This document shows, piece after piece, positions 7,703-15,621 of a stretch of 37,836 nt of DNA. The stretch spans positions 1 through 37,836 of the forward strand of contig NJBL01000017.1 in NCBI GenBank assembly GCA_005223145.1. Reading direction: 5' to 3'. The stretch's first letter is position 1. Each line of letters opens with the position of its first letter. This DNA is from a bacterium (candidate division B38) B3_B38. Its GTDB lineage: Bacteria > Acidobacteriota > B3-B38 > Guanabaribacteriales > B3-B38. Under the pieces are notes generated by a model. It was given only the letters and a program-made list of their open reading frames with translations, was not told the DNA's origin and searched no databases. The position numbers were made by a program, and so were the translations under genes.

Positions 7703-8394
7703 ATTAACCCCTTCTCCTTAAGACTGACATAGCGATTATGTCCGATAATGAGATGGTCGAGCACTTCGATTCCCATCATCTCCCCCGCCTCCTTCAATCG
7801 CTTGGTTAGGGAGATGTCATGGGGGCTGGGGGTGGGGTCTCCGGAGGGGTGGTTGTGGAAGAGTATCAGCGAGGCGGCGGATTCTACCACCGCTTCGTGG
7901 AATATCTCCCGGGGATGCACCAGGCTGCTGGCCAGACTCCCGACGAAGACCACTACCTCTTTTTTGAGCCGGTTTTTGGTGTCCAGAATCAGTACCCCGA
8001 AGTGCTCCTTTTTCTTGGGGCTGTATTTTGCCATCAGGAGCCGGGCCACCTGGGCGGGGGTTTTCAGGCTGGGAGGGGCTTCCCCGGTGGAGGCGGAGAG
8101 CCTCTTTGCCAGCTCAAAGGCAGCGCTGAGCTGGGCTGCTTTAGCCGTGCCAATCCCCTTGACCTTCTTGAGCTGGGCGAAGCTCAGGCGGGCAACCCCC
8201 GCAAGGCTCCCATGCTCCTTAAGCAGATGATGAGCTAATTCAATGGCGCTGACCTTGCTGAAACCATGCCCCAGCAGGATGGCTATCAGCTCGCTGTTGC
8301 CCAGCGCTTCGGCACCGAACTTCTCCATCTTCTCCCGCGGACGCTCTTCTTCGGGCATCTCTTTGATGGTCAGATGATACTCAACCTTGCTCAC
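7699..8394 (-). CDS. radC: RadC-family JAB/MPN domain protein
   Basis: A 231-residue RadC protein. A helix-hairpin-helix region lies at about residues 60-90 (LKKVKGIGTAKAAQLSAAFE), followed by the JAB/MPN domain with the JAMM metal motif HNHPSGDPTPSPHD and an upstream catalytic-type Glu (FHEAVVESA). RadC proteins were once linked to DNA repair; their biochemical role is unsettled. Its stop overlaps the larC start (ATGA), so the two form an operon. The promoter region carries a striking inverted repeat at 8447-8466. The ATG at 8394 has a weak ribosome binding site. Confidence 0.92.
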   Translation of the reverse strand: MSKVEYHLTIKEMPEEERPREKMEKFGAEALGNSELIAILLGHGFSKVSAIELAHHLLKEHGSLAGVARLSFAQLKKVKGIGTAKAAQLSAAFELAKRLSASTGEAPPSLKTPAQVARLLMAKYSPKKKEHFGVLILDTKNRLKKEVVVFVGSLASSLVHPREIFHEAVVESAASLILFHNHPSGDPTPSPHDISLTKRLKEAGEMMGIEVLDHLIIGHNRYVSLKEKGLI

Positions 8395-8439
8395 TTAAAT
8401 AATCCTAATATAAAAATAAAGAAACACAATATCAGGTAG

Positions 8440-8470
8440 ATTATATACCATATTTACAAATATGGTGCAA
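8440..8470 (-). promoter_or_regulatory. Candidate radC promoter with 20-bp inverted repeat
   Basis: The inverted repeat ACCATATTT-AC-AAATATGGT spans 8447-8466 with perfect 9-base arms. On the minus strand it lies immediately upstream of TATAAT (8445-8440), with a weak TTGCAC 19 bases upstream. A repeat in the spacer of a promoter is a typical repressor-operator position. The bases around it are AT-rich. Confidence 0.4.
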
Positions 8471-8638
8471 TGAAAAGGTTAATGAAAGGAATGATTTTCC
8501 ATACGGTCAGAATATTGAGCTTATGTAGGAGGAAAGCTTAAATTAAACGAGTGTTAATTAATTTCTTTATCTAAAAATGTTGTAAATTGAAATATATCTC
8601 GATGACAAAGTCAGTAGTTGAAAATACTAGATTCTCTT

Positions 8639-9430
8639 CTAGCAACTATTATATTTTTTATCAAGAATATTCGCAGTTTTCAAAGATAAGTTTAAGAAAT
8701 TAACAAATTCATATTTATAATGTGTATAGATAAAGCGCACAATAATTTCTATTAAAAAAATTGCCAAGGCAATAGAGTTTTTATAAGTGCGCTTAATGAA
8801 GTCATCATTGTATTTCAAAATATGAGGTTTATAACATTCTTTTCCTTCTACTCTTTCTTTTAACATTATCGCAGGGTATTCAAGATTATTATTGACTATA
8901 GATTTGTGGAATATGCCTTCTTTGCTAACAATAAAGCCGAAATGTTTTAAACTCTGATAATATTTCATAAATTTTTGCTGCCAATTTTTTATATTTTTTA
9001 AATTTGAAGCAAATTTTTCTATTAATTTATTATATTCTGAGAGGTTAATATTTCTGAAATTTTTAAAGTATTCATAGTAATCTTTCAATCCTAAGGTGTT
9101 AGAGTAATCCTTAAATGTCTCACAGTTTTTAAATAAGTTTTTAAATTTTGCGGATTCGGTACTATAATCTATTAATGTGTCAATTATATAGCAGCTTGGT
9201 TCAATTGATCTTTGCTTAATGCCATAACAAATTGCGCCAAAATCTTCTATGAAATGGAAAAACTCTTTTACCATATTTAAGAAAATTAAATGTTTAATAT
9301 TTTTGTCTTCAGTTTTAAAATATCTATCTTTTAGAATTTCAATATCTATTATTCGAAATGAAATACCAAAGGTTATATAATCCTTAAAAAATGTTATTTC
9401 AAATTCTTTCTTTTTTTCTGAATTCATCAT
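8639..9430 (-). CDS. AT-rich hypothetical protein of unknown family, likely horizontally acquired
   Basis: A 263-residue protein rich in Lys, Ile, Phe, Asn and Tyr, with base composition far more AT-rich than every neighbour. I do not recognise a family. It looks mostly alpha-helical: an acidic/aromatic N-terminal part (residues 1-75, including MVKEFFHFIEDFGAICYGIK), a middle helical segment with repeated NLK/NIK patterns, and a hydrophobic segment around residues 218-232 (SIALAIFLIEIIVRFIYTHY) that could be a membrane helix or a buried core helix. It lies 23 bases downstream of the sirtuin gene on the same strand and is followed by about 240 bases of AT-rich non-coding DNA. A defence or regulatory role would be speculation. 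The reading frame is long for such AT-rich DNA, so it is very likely real. Confidence 0.65.
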   Translation of the reverse strand: MMNSEKKKEFEITFFKDYITFGISFRIIDIEILKDRYFKTEDKNIKHLIFLNMVKEFFHFIEDFGAICYGIKQRSIEPSCYIIDTLIDYSTESAKFKNLFKNCETFKDYSNTLGLKDYYEYFKNFRNINLSEYNKLIEKFASNLKNIKNWQQKFMKYYQSLKHFGFIVSKEGIFHKSIVNNNLEYPAIMLKERVEGKECYKPHILKYNDDFIKRTYKNSIALAIFLIEIIVRFIYTHYKYEFVNFLNLSLKTANILDKKYNSC

Positions 9431-9453
9431 TAGTTGCTATAGTTGTTTATCAA

Positions 9454-10182
9454 TTATTTAAATCGGGGCAGTATCTCGCCGGCGGGACCGAGGAGGCTCT
9501 GGTCGGCTAAACGGGTGATGGGGGTGGGCTCGAGGTTGACCTCAATGATAGCGGCGCCGTGCTCCCTGGCGATGACGGGGAGCGATGCTGCCGGCTGAAC
9601 CACCGCTGAGGTACCCACCACCAGCATTATCTGGCACTGGCTGGCAGCCTCTATCGCCCGTTGCAGGGCACCCTCAGGCAGCGACTCGCCAAACCACACC
9701 ACATCGGGTCGCAACAACGCCCCGCAGGAGCATTTGGGAGGTATCTCAGAGAGTGGAACCTCCCGGTTCTCGGCAATTGTTCCTTCCCGGGTGCAACGCA
9801 CTCGCCAGATGTTGCCGTGCAGCTCAATCACATTTCTACTTCCTGCTCTCTGATGGAGCCCATCTATGTTCTGGGTAATAAGAGTGAACTGCGGGAAGTG
9901 CTCCTCAAAGCGGGCTATCATCTGGTGGGCGGGGTTGGGCTTCAACGGGGCGATGAGCTCCCGGCGCCAGTTATACCACTCCCAGACCAGACAGGGGTCT
10001 GTCTGGAAGGCATGAGGGGTGGCTAACTCCTCCGCTCGGAAGTTGCGCCACAACCCATCTTCACCCCTGAAGGTCGGCACCCCGCTCTCGGCGGAGACCC
10101 CGGATCCGGTGAGGACTGCTACCCGCCGGGCACGCCAAAATCGCTCTCTTATCTCGGGCTGAAGAGTTGGTTTGATGCTCAC
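9454..10182 (-). CDS. cobB: Sirtuin NAD-dependent protein deacylase (CobB-type)
   Basis: A 242-residue Sir2-family enzyme that removes acyl groups from protein lysines using NAD. The NAD-binding motifs GSGVSAESGVPTFRG (residues 26-40) and ITQNIDGLHQRAG (102-114) and the catalytic H122 (ELHGN) are present, as are VVGTSAVVQPAASL and IIEVN at the end of the Rossmann fold. The zinc site is unusual: RCTREG keeps C130 but has Glu133 where the second cysteine is expected, and CSCG supplies C151 and C153, so only three cysteines remain. It is a stand-alone deacylase by length, not a Sir2-effector fusion. The start has a weak ribosome binding site (GAAAGTGAGC). Confidence 0.92.
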   Translation of the reverse strand: MSIKPTLQPEIRERFWRARRVAVLTGSGVSAESGVPTFRGEDGLWRNFRAEELATPHAFQTDPCLVWEWYNWRRELIAPLKPNPAHQMIARFEEHFPQFTLITQNIDGLHQRAGSRNVIELHGNIWRVRCTREGTIAENREVPLSEIPPKCSCGALLRPDVVWFGESLPEGALQRAIEAASQCQIMLVVGTSAVVQPAASLPVIAREHGAAIIEVNLEPTPITRLADQSLLGPAGEILPRFK

Positions 10183-10387
10183 TTTCTACCAATAGATATA
10201 GAAGAGCAGGCTCTTCTTATTGATGAACTGTCCAGCTAATATTAATATCCTGGCAAGTATATTGTCAAGGAGTATTATCTTTAAAAGAAAGGTGAGATTC
10301 CGCTAATAGAGGCAAGATACACCTTTCTATAGTGGCTGTTTGCACATCAATTTATAATATACTTTAAAAAAAAATATAAAAAAGATG
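10183..10387. other. Divergent intergenic region with two inverted repeats
   Basis: This is the upper half of the 327-base gap between the sirtuin and the prepilin-like gene. An inverted repeat AGAAGAGC-AG-GCTCTTCT lies at 10200-10217, 18-35 bases upstream of the sirtuin start, where it could act as an operator or leader hairpin. A second pair, AGAAAGGTG (10286-10294) and CACCTTTCT (10320-10328), could form a 9-bp stem with a 25-base loop. No gene is seen. Confidence 0.4.
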
Positions 10388-10416
10388 TTGACATCACAGC
10401 TTTTATCTGTTATATT
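10388..10416 (+). promoter_or_regulatory. Sigma70-type promoter of the prepilin-like gene
   Basis: TTGACA (10388-10393), a 17-base spacer and TATATT (10411-10416). Predicted start of transcription is near 10423, giving a leader of about 87 bases. Confidence 0.75.
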
Positions 10417-10423
10417 TCTTGTG

Positions 10424-10457
10424 TCTGCACGCCTTTTAAAGCTCTTCTGCACGCCTT
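10424..10457 (+). repeat. Direct repeat in the prepilin leader
   Basis: The 12-base sequence TCTGCACGCCTT occurs at 10424-10435 and again at 10446-10457, exactly 22 bases apart, about two turns of the helix. It begins at the predicted transcription start, a position where a dimeric regulator could bind or where the leader RNA could be recognised. Confidence 0.5.
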
Positions 10458-10509
10458 CTGGATAGTTTTTGAGGATATAGTTGCAGTCTTTTTAAAGCGA
10501 GGAGGACGG

Positions 10510-10950
10510 ATGCCGATGAAACTGAAAGAAGGCAAAGGGTTTACCCTGGTGGAGCTTTTAATTGTGGTGGCTATCATAGGGATTCTCGCGCTTATAGCGG
10601 TCCCCCTTTTCTACGAGGCGGTGCAGCGGGGAAAGCAGAAGAGTACGATGCACAATATGCGCACCATTGCCACTGGATTAGAGTCCTATATGGTCGATTA
10701 TAACTTTTATCCCCATAATATAATAGCCGTTGAGCCGACCTATGTCAGCATGACCCCTCGCAGGGATGGCTGGAGTAACGATTGGGTGTATGAAACCTTC
10801 CAGAGTGATCAGTCTTATAGCCTGTCATCGGGGGGGAGAGATGGGGGAGGGCATGCCACTGTCGAAGGGGTGACCAGCGATTTCGACGATTCCATCACCA
10901 TAGTTAATGGGAGATTTTTCTCCTATCCCGCCGGGTATCAGCATAAATGA
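10510..10950 (+). CDS. Type IV pilin/type II secretion pseudopilin-like protein
   Basis: A 146-residue prepilin. The class III signal ends KEGKG|FTLVELLIVV: cleavage after G10, Phe as first mature residue and Glu at position +5. The hydrophobic helix (residues 11-32) includes IIGILALIAVPLFYEAV. A short globular part follows, with a MRTIATGLESYMVDYNFYP segment typical of GspG-like major pseudopilins. Processing would need prepilin peptidase, and assembly would need pilus or secretion genes, none of which are nearby. The gene is an orphan with its own promoter (10388-10416). GAGGAGGA lies just upstream of the ATG at 10510; a second ATG at 10516 is also possible. Confidence 0.9.
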   Translation: MPMKLKEGKGFTLVELLIVVAIIGILALIAVPLFYEAVQRGKQKSTMHNMRTIATGLESYMVDYNFYPHNIIAVEPTYVSMTPRRDGWSNDWVYETFQSDQSYSLSSGGRDGGGHATVEGVTSDFDDSITIVNGRFFSYPAGYQHK

Positions 10951-11002
10951 CCTTTCCTCTTTGACCCCCATCTTAGAATAGCCCCGGGGAGTTGATTTAA
11001 TC

Positions 11003-11032
11003 TTGACACCCTGAGCTGGGGTATGACATAAT
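11003..11032 (+). promoter_or_regulatory. Promoter of the purD-purE-mtaB unit
   Basis: TTGACA (11003-11008), an 18-base spacer and CATAAT (11027-11032), about 100 bases upstream of purD. Confidence 0.5.
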
Positions 11033-11137
11033 CGGAGCAAGAAAAAAGCGGCGATGAAAAAGTGAAAGTTGTAGGGCCGTTTCATTATTTATTATGATGT
11101 TTTCAGTTTTATTTGGGCTTAAAGGATTGGCAAGGCG

Positions 11138-12424
11138 ATGAAGATATTGGTAGTTGGCGGTGGTGGTCGGGAGCATGCCCTGGTGTGGAAGATAAGCCAG
11201 AGCCCCAGAGTGAAGGAGATTTTCTGTGCCCCGGGCAATGGAGGGATTACCGAGCTGGCGACCTGTATTCCCATAGAACCGACCGACTTACAACAGTTAG
11301 CGAGCTTCGCTGAGAAAGAAAAAGTAGACCTCACGGTGGTCGGTCCGGAACTCCCTCTCACCCTCGGCATAGTGGACGAGTTCTCCCGCCGGGGGTTAAA
11401 AATCTTTGGAGCGACCCGACGAGCAGCGGAGCTTGAGGGGAGCAAGGTTTTCGCCAAAGAGTTTATGAGGAAATATAGCATACCCTCCTCTCAATTTTCG
11501 GTATGCACCACAGCCGATGAGGCGTTTAAGTTGATAAAGCACAGGTGGTTCTCCTATCCCGTGGTCTTTAAAGCGGATGGATTAGCTGCCGGAAAGGGTT
11601 CCATCATCGTAAATGACGAAGCTCAGGCTCATGAGGTAGCCAGACAGATAATGGTGGAGCGAAGGTTCGGAGCCGCGGGCGATCGGATGGTGGTGGAGGA
11701 GTTTCTGCGCGGCGAGGAGGTCTCCTTCAAGGTGATCACCGATGGGGAAAGGGTGCTACCCTTAGCAGCCTCTCAGGACCATAAGGCGGTCTATGACGAT
11801 GATAAGGGTCCCAACACCGGAGGGATGGGCGCCTTCTCCCCTTCGCCTATGGTTGATGAAGCGCTCCACCGACAGATTATGGAGGAGATAATCTACCCCA
11901 CTGTCAGAGGGATGGCAAAGGAGGGGAGGGAGTACCGAGGGGTCCTCTATGCGGGGCTAATGATAACTGAGGATGGACCAAAGGCGCTTGAGTTCAACGC
12001 CCGCTTCGGCGACCCTGAGACCCAGGTGGTGCTCCCCCCTATGGAAGGTGACCTGGTTCCCCTGCTGGAAGGGGTAGCAGAAGGAAGTTAGGCAGGGAGG
12101 GAGCTATCCTGGAGGGATGCCGTTGCTGTATGTGTGGTTCTCGCCTCTGGAGGTTATCCTGGCAGGTATGAGAAGGGAAAGGTCATTTCCGGTCTATCAG
12201 AGGCAGCCCGCCTGGACGATGTGCTCCTCTTTCACGCTGGTACAGAGAGGAGAGACGCTCACTTTTTGACCGCTGGCGGGAGAGTGCTGGGGGTGACCGC
12301 CGTAGCCCCTACCTTCCCGGAAGCCATCAGCCGGGCATATGGCGCCTGCCAGATGATAGGTTTTCAGGGGATGCATTATCGACGGGATATTGGTCGCAAA
12401 GCTTTAAGGTGGCTGGGAAAATGA
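11138..12424 (+). pseudogene. purD: Phosphoribosylamine-glycine ligase, interrupted by an in-frame amber codon
   Basis: PurD ligates glycine to phosphoribosylamine with ATP in purine synthesis. Reading through one TAG (12089-12091), the frame encodes about 428 residues, the normal PurD length. The N-terminal part (residues 1-317) has ILVVGGGGREHALVWK, the VVGPELPL motif, the ATP-grasp segment VFKADGLAAGKG, GPNTGGMGAFSP and EFNARFGDPETQVVLPP. The C-terminal part after the stop continues in the same frame with [19 protein letters not shown] and FHAGT. The stop falls after ...VAEGS, before AGRELSWRD, where family members often carry Leu, so a TTG to TAG change would explain it. A restart at a GTG (12134) is conceivable but would leave out core residues. 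The C-terminal end overlaps the purE start. Either the gene is broken or the stop is a sequencing error. Confidence 0.85.
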
Positions 12425-12936
12425 GCCAGACTCTAATAGGAATAGTAATGGGGAGCGACTCCGACCTACCCGTGATGAAGGCGGCTATGGAGACTCTTTC
12501 CCATTTTGATGTGGGCTATGAGGTTAAGGTTCTCTCTGCCCACCGCACTTTACAGCGCACCATAGATTACGCCAGTGGGGCTGAGTCAAGGGGACTGAAG
12601 GTTATCATTGCCGGAGCCGGGGGTGCCGCTCATCTGGCGGGTCTGATAGCGGCAGAGACCACCCTACCGGTTATCGGCGTCCCCCTGGAATCAACCCCGT
12701 TGCAGGGATGGGATGCCCTTTTGTCGACTGTGCAGATGCCGGCGGGGGTGCCTGTGGCTACAGTAGCAGTAGGGAAGGCTGGCGCCTGCAACGCTGCCCT
12801 GTTAGCGGTGCAAATCCTCTCCCTGCAGGAGCCATCCCTTAGAGAGAAGCTGAGAGAATTCCGGGAGGATTTAGCCCGTCAGATGGAAGAAAAATCCCAG
12901 AAAGTGGAGAGGGAACTTCCCCCTTCCTCCCAATAA
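12421..12936 (+). CDS. purE: N5-carboxyaminoimidazole ribonucleotide mutase
   Basis: A 171-residue class I PurE that converts N5-CAIR to CAIR in purine synthesis. The motif [16 protein letters not shown], then VKVLSAHRT, then a Gly/Ala-rich [15 protein letters not shown] loop and [33 protein letters not shown] are standard. The ATG at 12421 is preferred to a GTG at 12409: it overlaps the purD stop as ATGA and has AAGGTGG upstream. A class I PurE implies a PurK elsewhere. It is translationally coupled to purD, so the amber codon in purD might lower its expression. Confidence 0.93.
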   Translation: MSQTLIGIVMGSDSDLPVMKAAMETLSHFDVGYEVKVLSAHRTLQRTIDYASGAESRGLKVIIAGAGGAAHLAGLIAAETTLPVIGVPLESTPLQGWDALLSTVQMPAGVPVATVAVGKAGACNAALLAVQILSLQEPSLREKLREFREDLARQMEEKSQKVERELPPSSQ

Positions 12937-12966
12937 CTTGCCTTTTTCTCAAGCTCTTCCCTTAGG

Positions 12967-14262
12967 ATGAAAAAGTTTTATATCATAACCTTCGGTTGTA
13001 AGCTTAATCAATACGACTCCGCCGCCATGGAAGAGCAGCTGCTTGCCAGCTCGCTGGTGAAGGGAAACGATTACAGAGATGCTGATATAGTGGTCATCAA
13101 TACCTGTACCGTTACCGCCAAAGCCGACAGCGAAGCCCGGCGCTGGATACGAAGAGTGAAGCGGGATAACCCCGGCTGCCGCCTGTTGGTCACCGGATGT
13201 TATGCTCAGAGGGACCCCGCACTTCTTGCGAAAATCCCCTCAGTAGATGCTGTCTTCAGCAATAAAGAGAAGTTTAAGCTTTACTCCATCTTAAGCGAGC
13301 TAAACAGCGGGAGGAAGCGGATTGTCCGCTGGAGCGATCCACTGAAGGAGGAGGCTACCCATTTTTATCCCCTCAAGAGATTCAGCGGCTATACCCGGGC
13401 ATTCGTGAAGATACAGGAAGGGTGCGATGCCAAATGCACCTACTGCATTGTCCCCCGGGTCAGGGGGAGACCCCGCTCGCTTCCCTCTCGCATCATTTTG
13501 AAGCAGATTGAGCTGCTCGTCGACCAGGGGTATAAGGAGCTGGTGCTCACCGGGGTCCACATCGGTCGCTGGTGTGAGGAAGGGAAGAGGCTGGTTCACC
13601 TTCTCCAGATGATAGAGCAGATAAAGAGACTCCCCCGCCTGCGGCTGAGCTCGCTGGAACCTAAGGAGGTCTCGCCAGAGCTTATAGAGCTGGCTGCCTC
13701 TTCTCGCCAGATTGTCCCCCATTTCCATATACCACTGCAGAGCGGGTCGGACAGGATACTGAAGTTGATGGGGAGACCCTATACTGCTGCCTATTACCGC
13801 CGTCTGCTTGAGAACATCAGGAAAAGTGTTCCCCGAGCCAGCATCGGTGCTGATGTGATTGCCGGGTTTCCGGGAGAGAGGGAGGAGGATTTCCAGCAGT
13901 CTTATGAGCTTATCGCCTCATCCCCCCTTACCTATCTCCATGTCTTCCCCTTCTCCCCCCGTCCGGGCACAGCGGCAGCAGATGAAAAAGGGATATGTCC
14001 TCACAGGGAGGTGCACCAGCGAACAAAGCTCTTAAGAGAGCTTTCCCGAAATAAAAACTATCAGTTCAGATTGCAGTTTCGTGGCGAAATTCTGCCCTGT
14101 CTCATCATCGGGCAGAAGGGAACTGGGGGGCTACTCTCAGCACTAAGTGACAATTATCTTAAGCTGGAGGTAGAGGGGGAGAGGCAGCTTATGAATAAAA
14201 TAGTGAAGGTGCGGGTGACCGAGGTTGCTGATAACAGCACCCGCGGGCGCTTTGTTCCCTGA
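12967..14262 (+). CDS. mtaB: tRNA (t6A37) methylthiotransferase MtaB
   Basis: A 431-residue radical SAM methylthiotransferase that converts t6A37 to ms2t6A37 in tRNAs reading ANN codons. The N-terminal UPF0004 domain carries its cluster cysteines in TFGCKLNQYDS (C11), VINTCTVTAKAD and TGCYAQRDP. The radical SAM cluster motif is CDAKCTYCIVPRVRG. The KLNQYDS sequence after the first Cys favours MtaB over MiaB or RimO. A C-terminal TRAM-like domain follows (about residues 370-430). It lies 30 bases after purE and probably belongs to the same transcript. A weak ribosome binding site is present. It converges with apgM. Confidence 0.92.
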   Translation: MKKFYIITFGCKLNQYDSAAMEEQLLASSLVKGNDYRDADIVVINTCTVTAKADSEARRWIRRVKRDNPGCRLLVTGCYAQRDPALLAKIPSVDAVFSNKEKFKLYSILSELNSGRKRIVRWSDPLKEEATHFYPLKRFSGYTRAFVKIQEGCDAKCTYCIVPRVRGRPRSLPSRIILKQIELLVDQGYKELVLTGVHIGRWCEEGKRLVHLLQMIEQIKRLPRLRLSSLEPKEVSPELIELAASSRQIVPHFHIPLQSGSDRILKLMGRPYTAAYYRRLLENIRKSVPRASIGADVIAGFPGEREEDFQQSYELIASSPLTYLHVFPFSPRPGTAAADEKGICPHREVHQRTKLLRELSRNKNYQFRLQFRGEILPCLIIGQKGTGGLLSALSDNYLKLEVEGERQLMNKIVKVRVTEVADNSTRGRFVP

Positions 14263-14277
14263 GGTCTGGCGAGAGGA

Positions 14278-14299
14278 GGGGCTCTTCTGCTCAAGCCCC
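14278..14299 (+). terminator. Candidate terminator between mtaB and apgM
   Basis: GGGGCT (14278-14283) and AGCCCC (14294-14299) form a 6-bp stem followed on the plus strand by ATATTTCTTT. It lies in the 28-base gap between convergent genes and overlaps the end of apgM. The T-tract is imperfect. Confidence 0.4.
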
Positions 14300-15508
14300 A
14301 TATTTCTTTAATCTCAAAGCGTGGGCTAAGGCTAAAGGCATAAGGTAAGTAGCCGGGAATCTCCCTAATCCCCCGTAAAGGCACTCCCTTTCGTTGAACC
14401 GCTCCACCCTGTCCGGTCTAACCCATCGCGAGGTCAACACGATAGGCACCGTGTGCCAGCTATGGGCTTTTAAGGTGCAAGGGGTGGAGTGGTCGCCAGT
14501 GACCACCAGGACGTCGGGATTTAGCTCGGTCAGATGTGGTAGAAGTTGGTCCACATTTTCGATGAGGGTCACCTTCCTCTGGAAGTCGCCATCCTCTCCA
14601 GCGCTATCAGGGTGTTTTATGTGGAGAAACCAGAAATCATAGCTCTGAAAGTTTTCCCTCAGGGTACTGAACTCCTTCTCGATCCCCTTGCCGGTAGGCA
14701 TAACCTCCATTCCTACCAGGCGGGCAACACCCCTATACATAGGGTAAGCAACAACAGCTGCGCTTCTCAGCTTGTAGACCTCTTCCATGGAGGGGAAGGG
14801 GCTGTATTTTCCGAAGCCCCGACAGAGAATCATATTAGCTGGATGCTGCTTGGAAAGGACCTGTCTTGCCCGGGAGATGAAATCGTTTACCATTTGGGCA
14901 GTCATCCGTGCTTCAGGGCTCAATGGTTTGACCTCGAGGGGGGCAACCCCGATTGCCTGGGGGTCGGAATCTGACAATCTATCGGAGAGGTCAGAGCCCC
15001 TCAGAACCAAAGCTGCCCGATATTCACTGACCGGGATGACAAAAACCTCCACCCCTTTCACATTTATATGACCCAACATGGAGCATAGCTCCCTCCCCTT
15101 TTCAGAGCTTATCCTTCCCGCACGGCGGTCGGTGAGACGCCCACCCTTGTCGACGGTGGCGAAGTTCATTCTTCCCACTATATCCGATTCCTCCAGAGGG
15201 AATTCTACCCCCAGGGCTTCCAGCACCCCTCGTCCGACAGTAAAGTGCAGTGGGTCGTAACCAAAGAGAGCCAGATGTGCGGGACCACTGCCCGGGGTAA
15301 TCCCCGGCTGAATGGGGTCCAGCATGCCACAGATCCCCCTTTTAGCCAGGGAGTCGAGGTTGGGAGTATGAGCTATCTCCAGTTCTGTCTGCCCATTTTC
15401 AGAGAGGGGTAGACCACCCAGACCGTCTATAATTAATAAGATAATCTTGGACTCAGAGCTTTCTGCCAGGGCTTTGATGAGCTTCATCTGAGGGGTAAGC
15501 TCTTTCAT
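14291..15508 (-). CDS. apgM: Cofactor-independent phosphoglycerate mutase, archaeal type (ApgM)
   Basis: A 405-residue member of the alkaline phosphatase superfamily that interconverts 3- and 2-phosphoglycerate in glycolysis and gluconeogenesis. The metal-binding start LIIDGLGGLP (residues 26-35), the HTPNLDSLA motif, the catalytic Ser in GITPGSGPAHLALFGYDP, FATVDKGG, HIKHPDSAGEDGD and VVTGDHSTPC all fit aPGAM. This form is typical of archaea and is scattered among bacteria, often thermophiles and anaerobes. The ATG is preceded by AAAGGAGG, and a near-consensus promoter lies upstream (15547-15575). An IS256-family element ends 20 bases above the -35 box but leaves the promoter whole. Confidence 0.92.
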   Translation of the reverse strand: MKELTPQMKLIKALAESSESKIILLIIDGLGGLPLSENGQTELEIAHTPNLDSLAKRGICGMLDPIQPGITPGSGPAHLALFGYDPLHFTVGRGVLEALGVEFPLEESDIVGRMNFATVDKGGRLTDRRAGRISSEKGRELCSMLGHINVKGVEVFVIPVSEYRAALVLRGSDLSDRLSDSDPQAIGVAPLEVKPLSPEARMTAQMVNDFISRARQVLSKQHPANMILCRGFGKYSPFPSMEEVYKLRSAAVVAYPMYRGVARLVGMEVMPTGKGIEKEFSTLRENFQSYDFWFLHIKHPDSAGEDGDFQRKVTLIENVDQLLPHLTELNPDVLVVTGDHSTPCTLKAHSWHTVPIVLTSRWVRPDRVERFNERECLYGGLGRFPATYLMPLALAHALRLKKYGA

Positions 15509-15546
15509 TGGGATGAGGCCTCCTTTATAAGCAAAAATTTCACCTC

Positions 15547-15575
15547 AATATAGCTTAATTATCAGGGGTTGTCAA
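15547..15575 (-). promoter_or_regulatory. Promoter of apgM
   Basis: On the minus strand TTGACA (15575-15570), a 17-base spacer and TATATT (15552-15547). It lies between the IS256-like element and apgM, and appears intact. Confidence 0.75.
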
Positions 15576-15594
15576 GGGATGAGAAATCTCGGCT

Positions 15595-15618
15595 CTGTAA
15601 AGGATGAGTGTTGAAATT
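15595..15618 (+). repeat. Terminal inverted repeat, apgM side
   Basis: Begins CTGTAAAGGATG and ends AGTGTTGAAATT. It is the partner of 16838-16860; the outer CTGTA and the inner 12 bases match. Confidence 0.75.
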
Positions 15619-15621
15619 TGT

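Noticed and set aside
8639-10182. A Sir2-based defence system made of the sirtuin and the AT-rich gene
   Set aside because: The sirtuin is a stand-alone CobB-type deacylase without effector fusion, and the partner matches no known defence protein by eye.
12089-12091. Recoding of TAG as pyrrolysine or another amino acid
   Set aside because: TAG ends other genes here (aminotransferase, TetR, radical SAM), and PurD has no need for such a residue; no suppressor tRNA is seen.
12080-12140. A frameshift splitting purD
   Set aside because: Both parts are in the same frame (their starts differ by 996 bases), so the cause is a stop codon.
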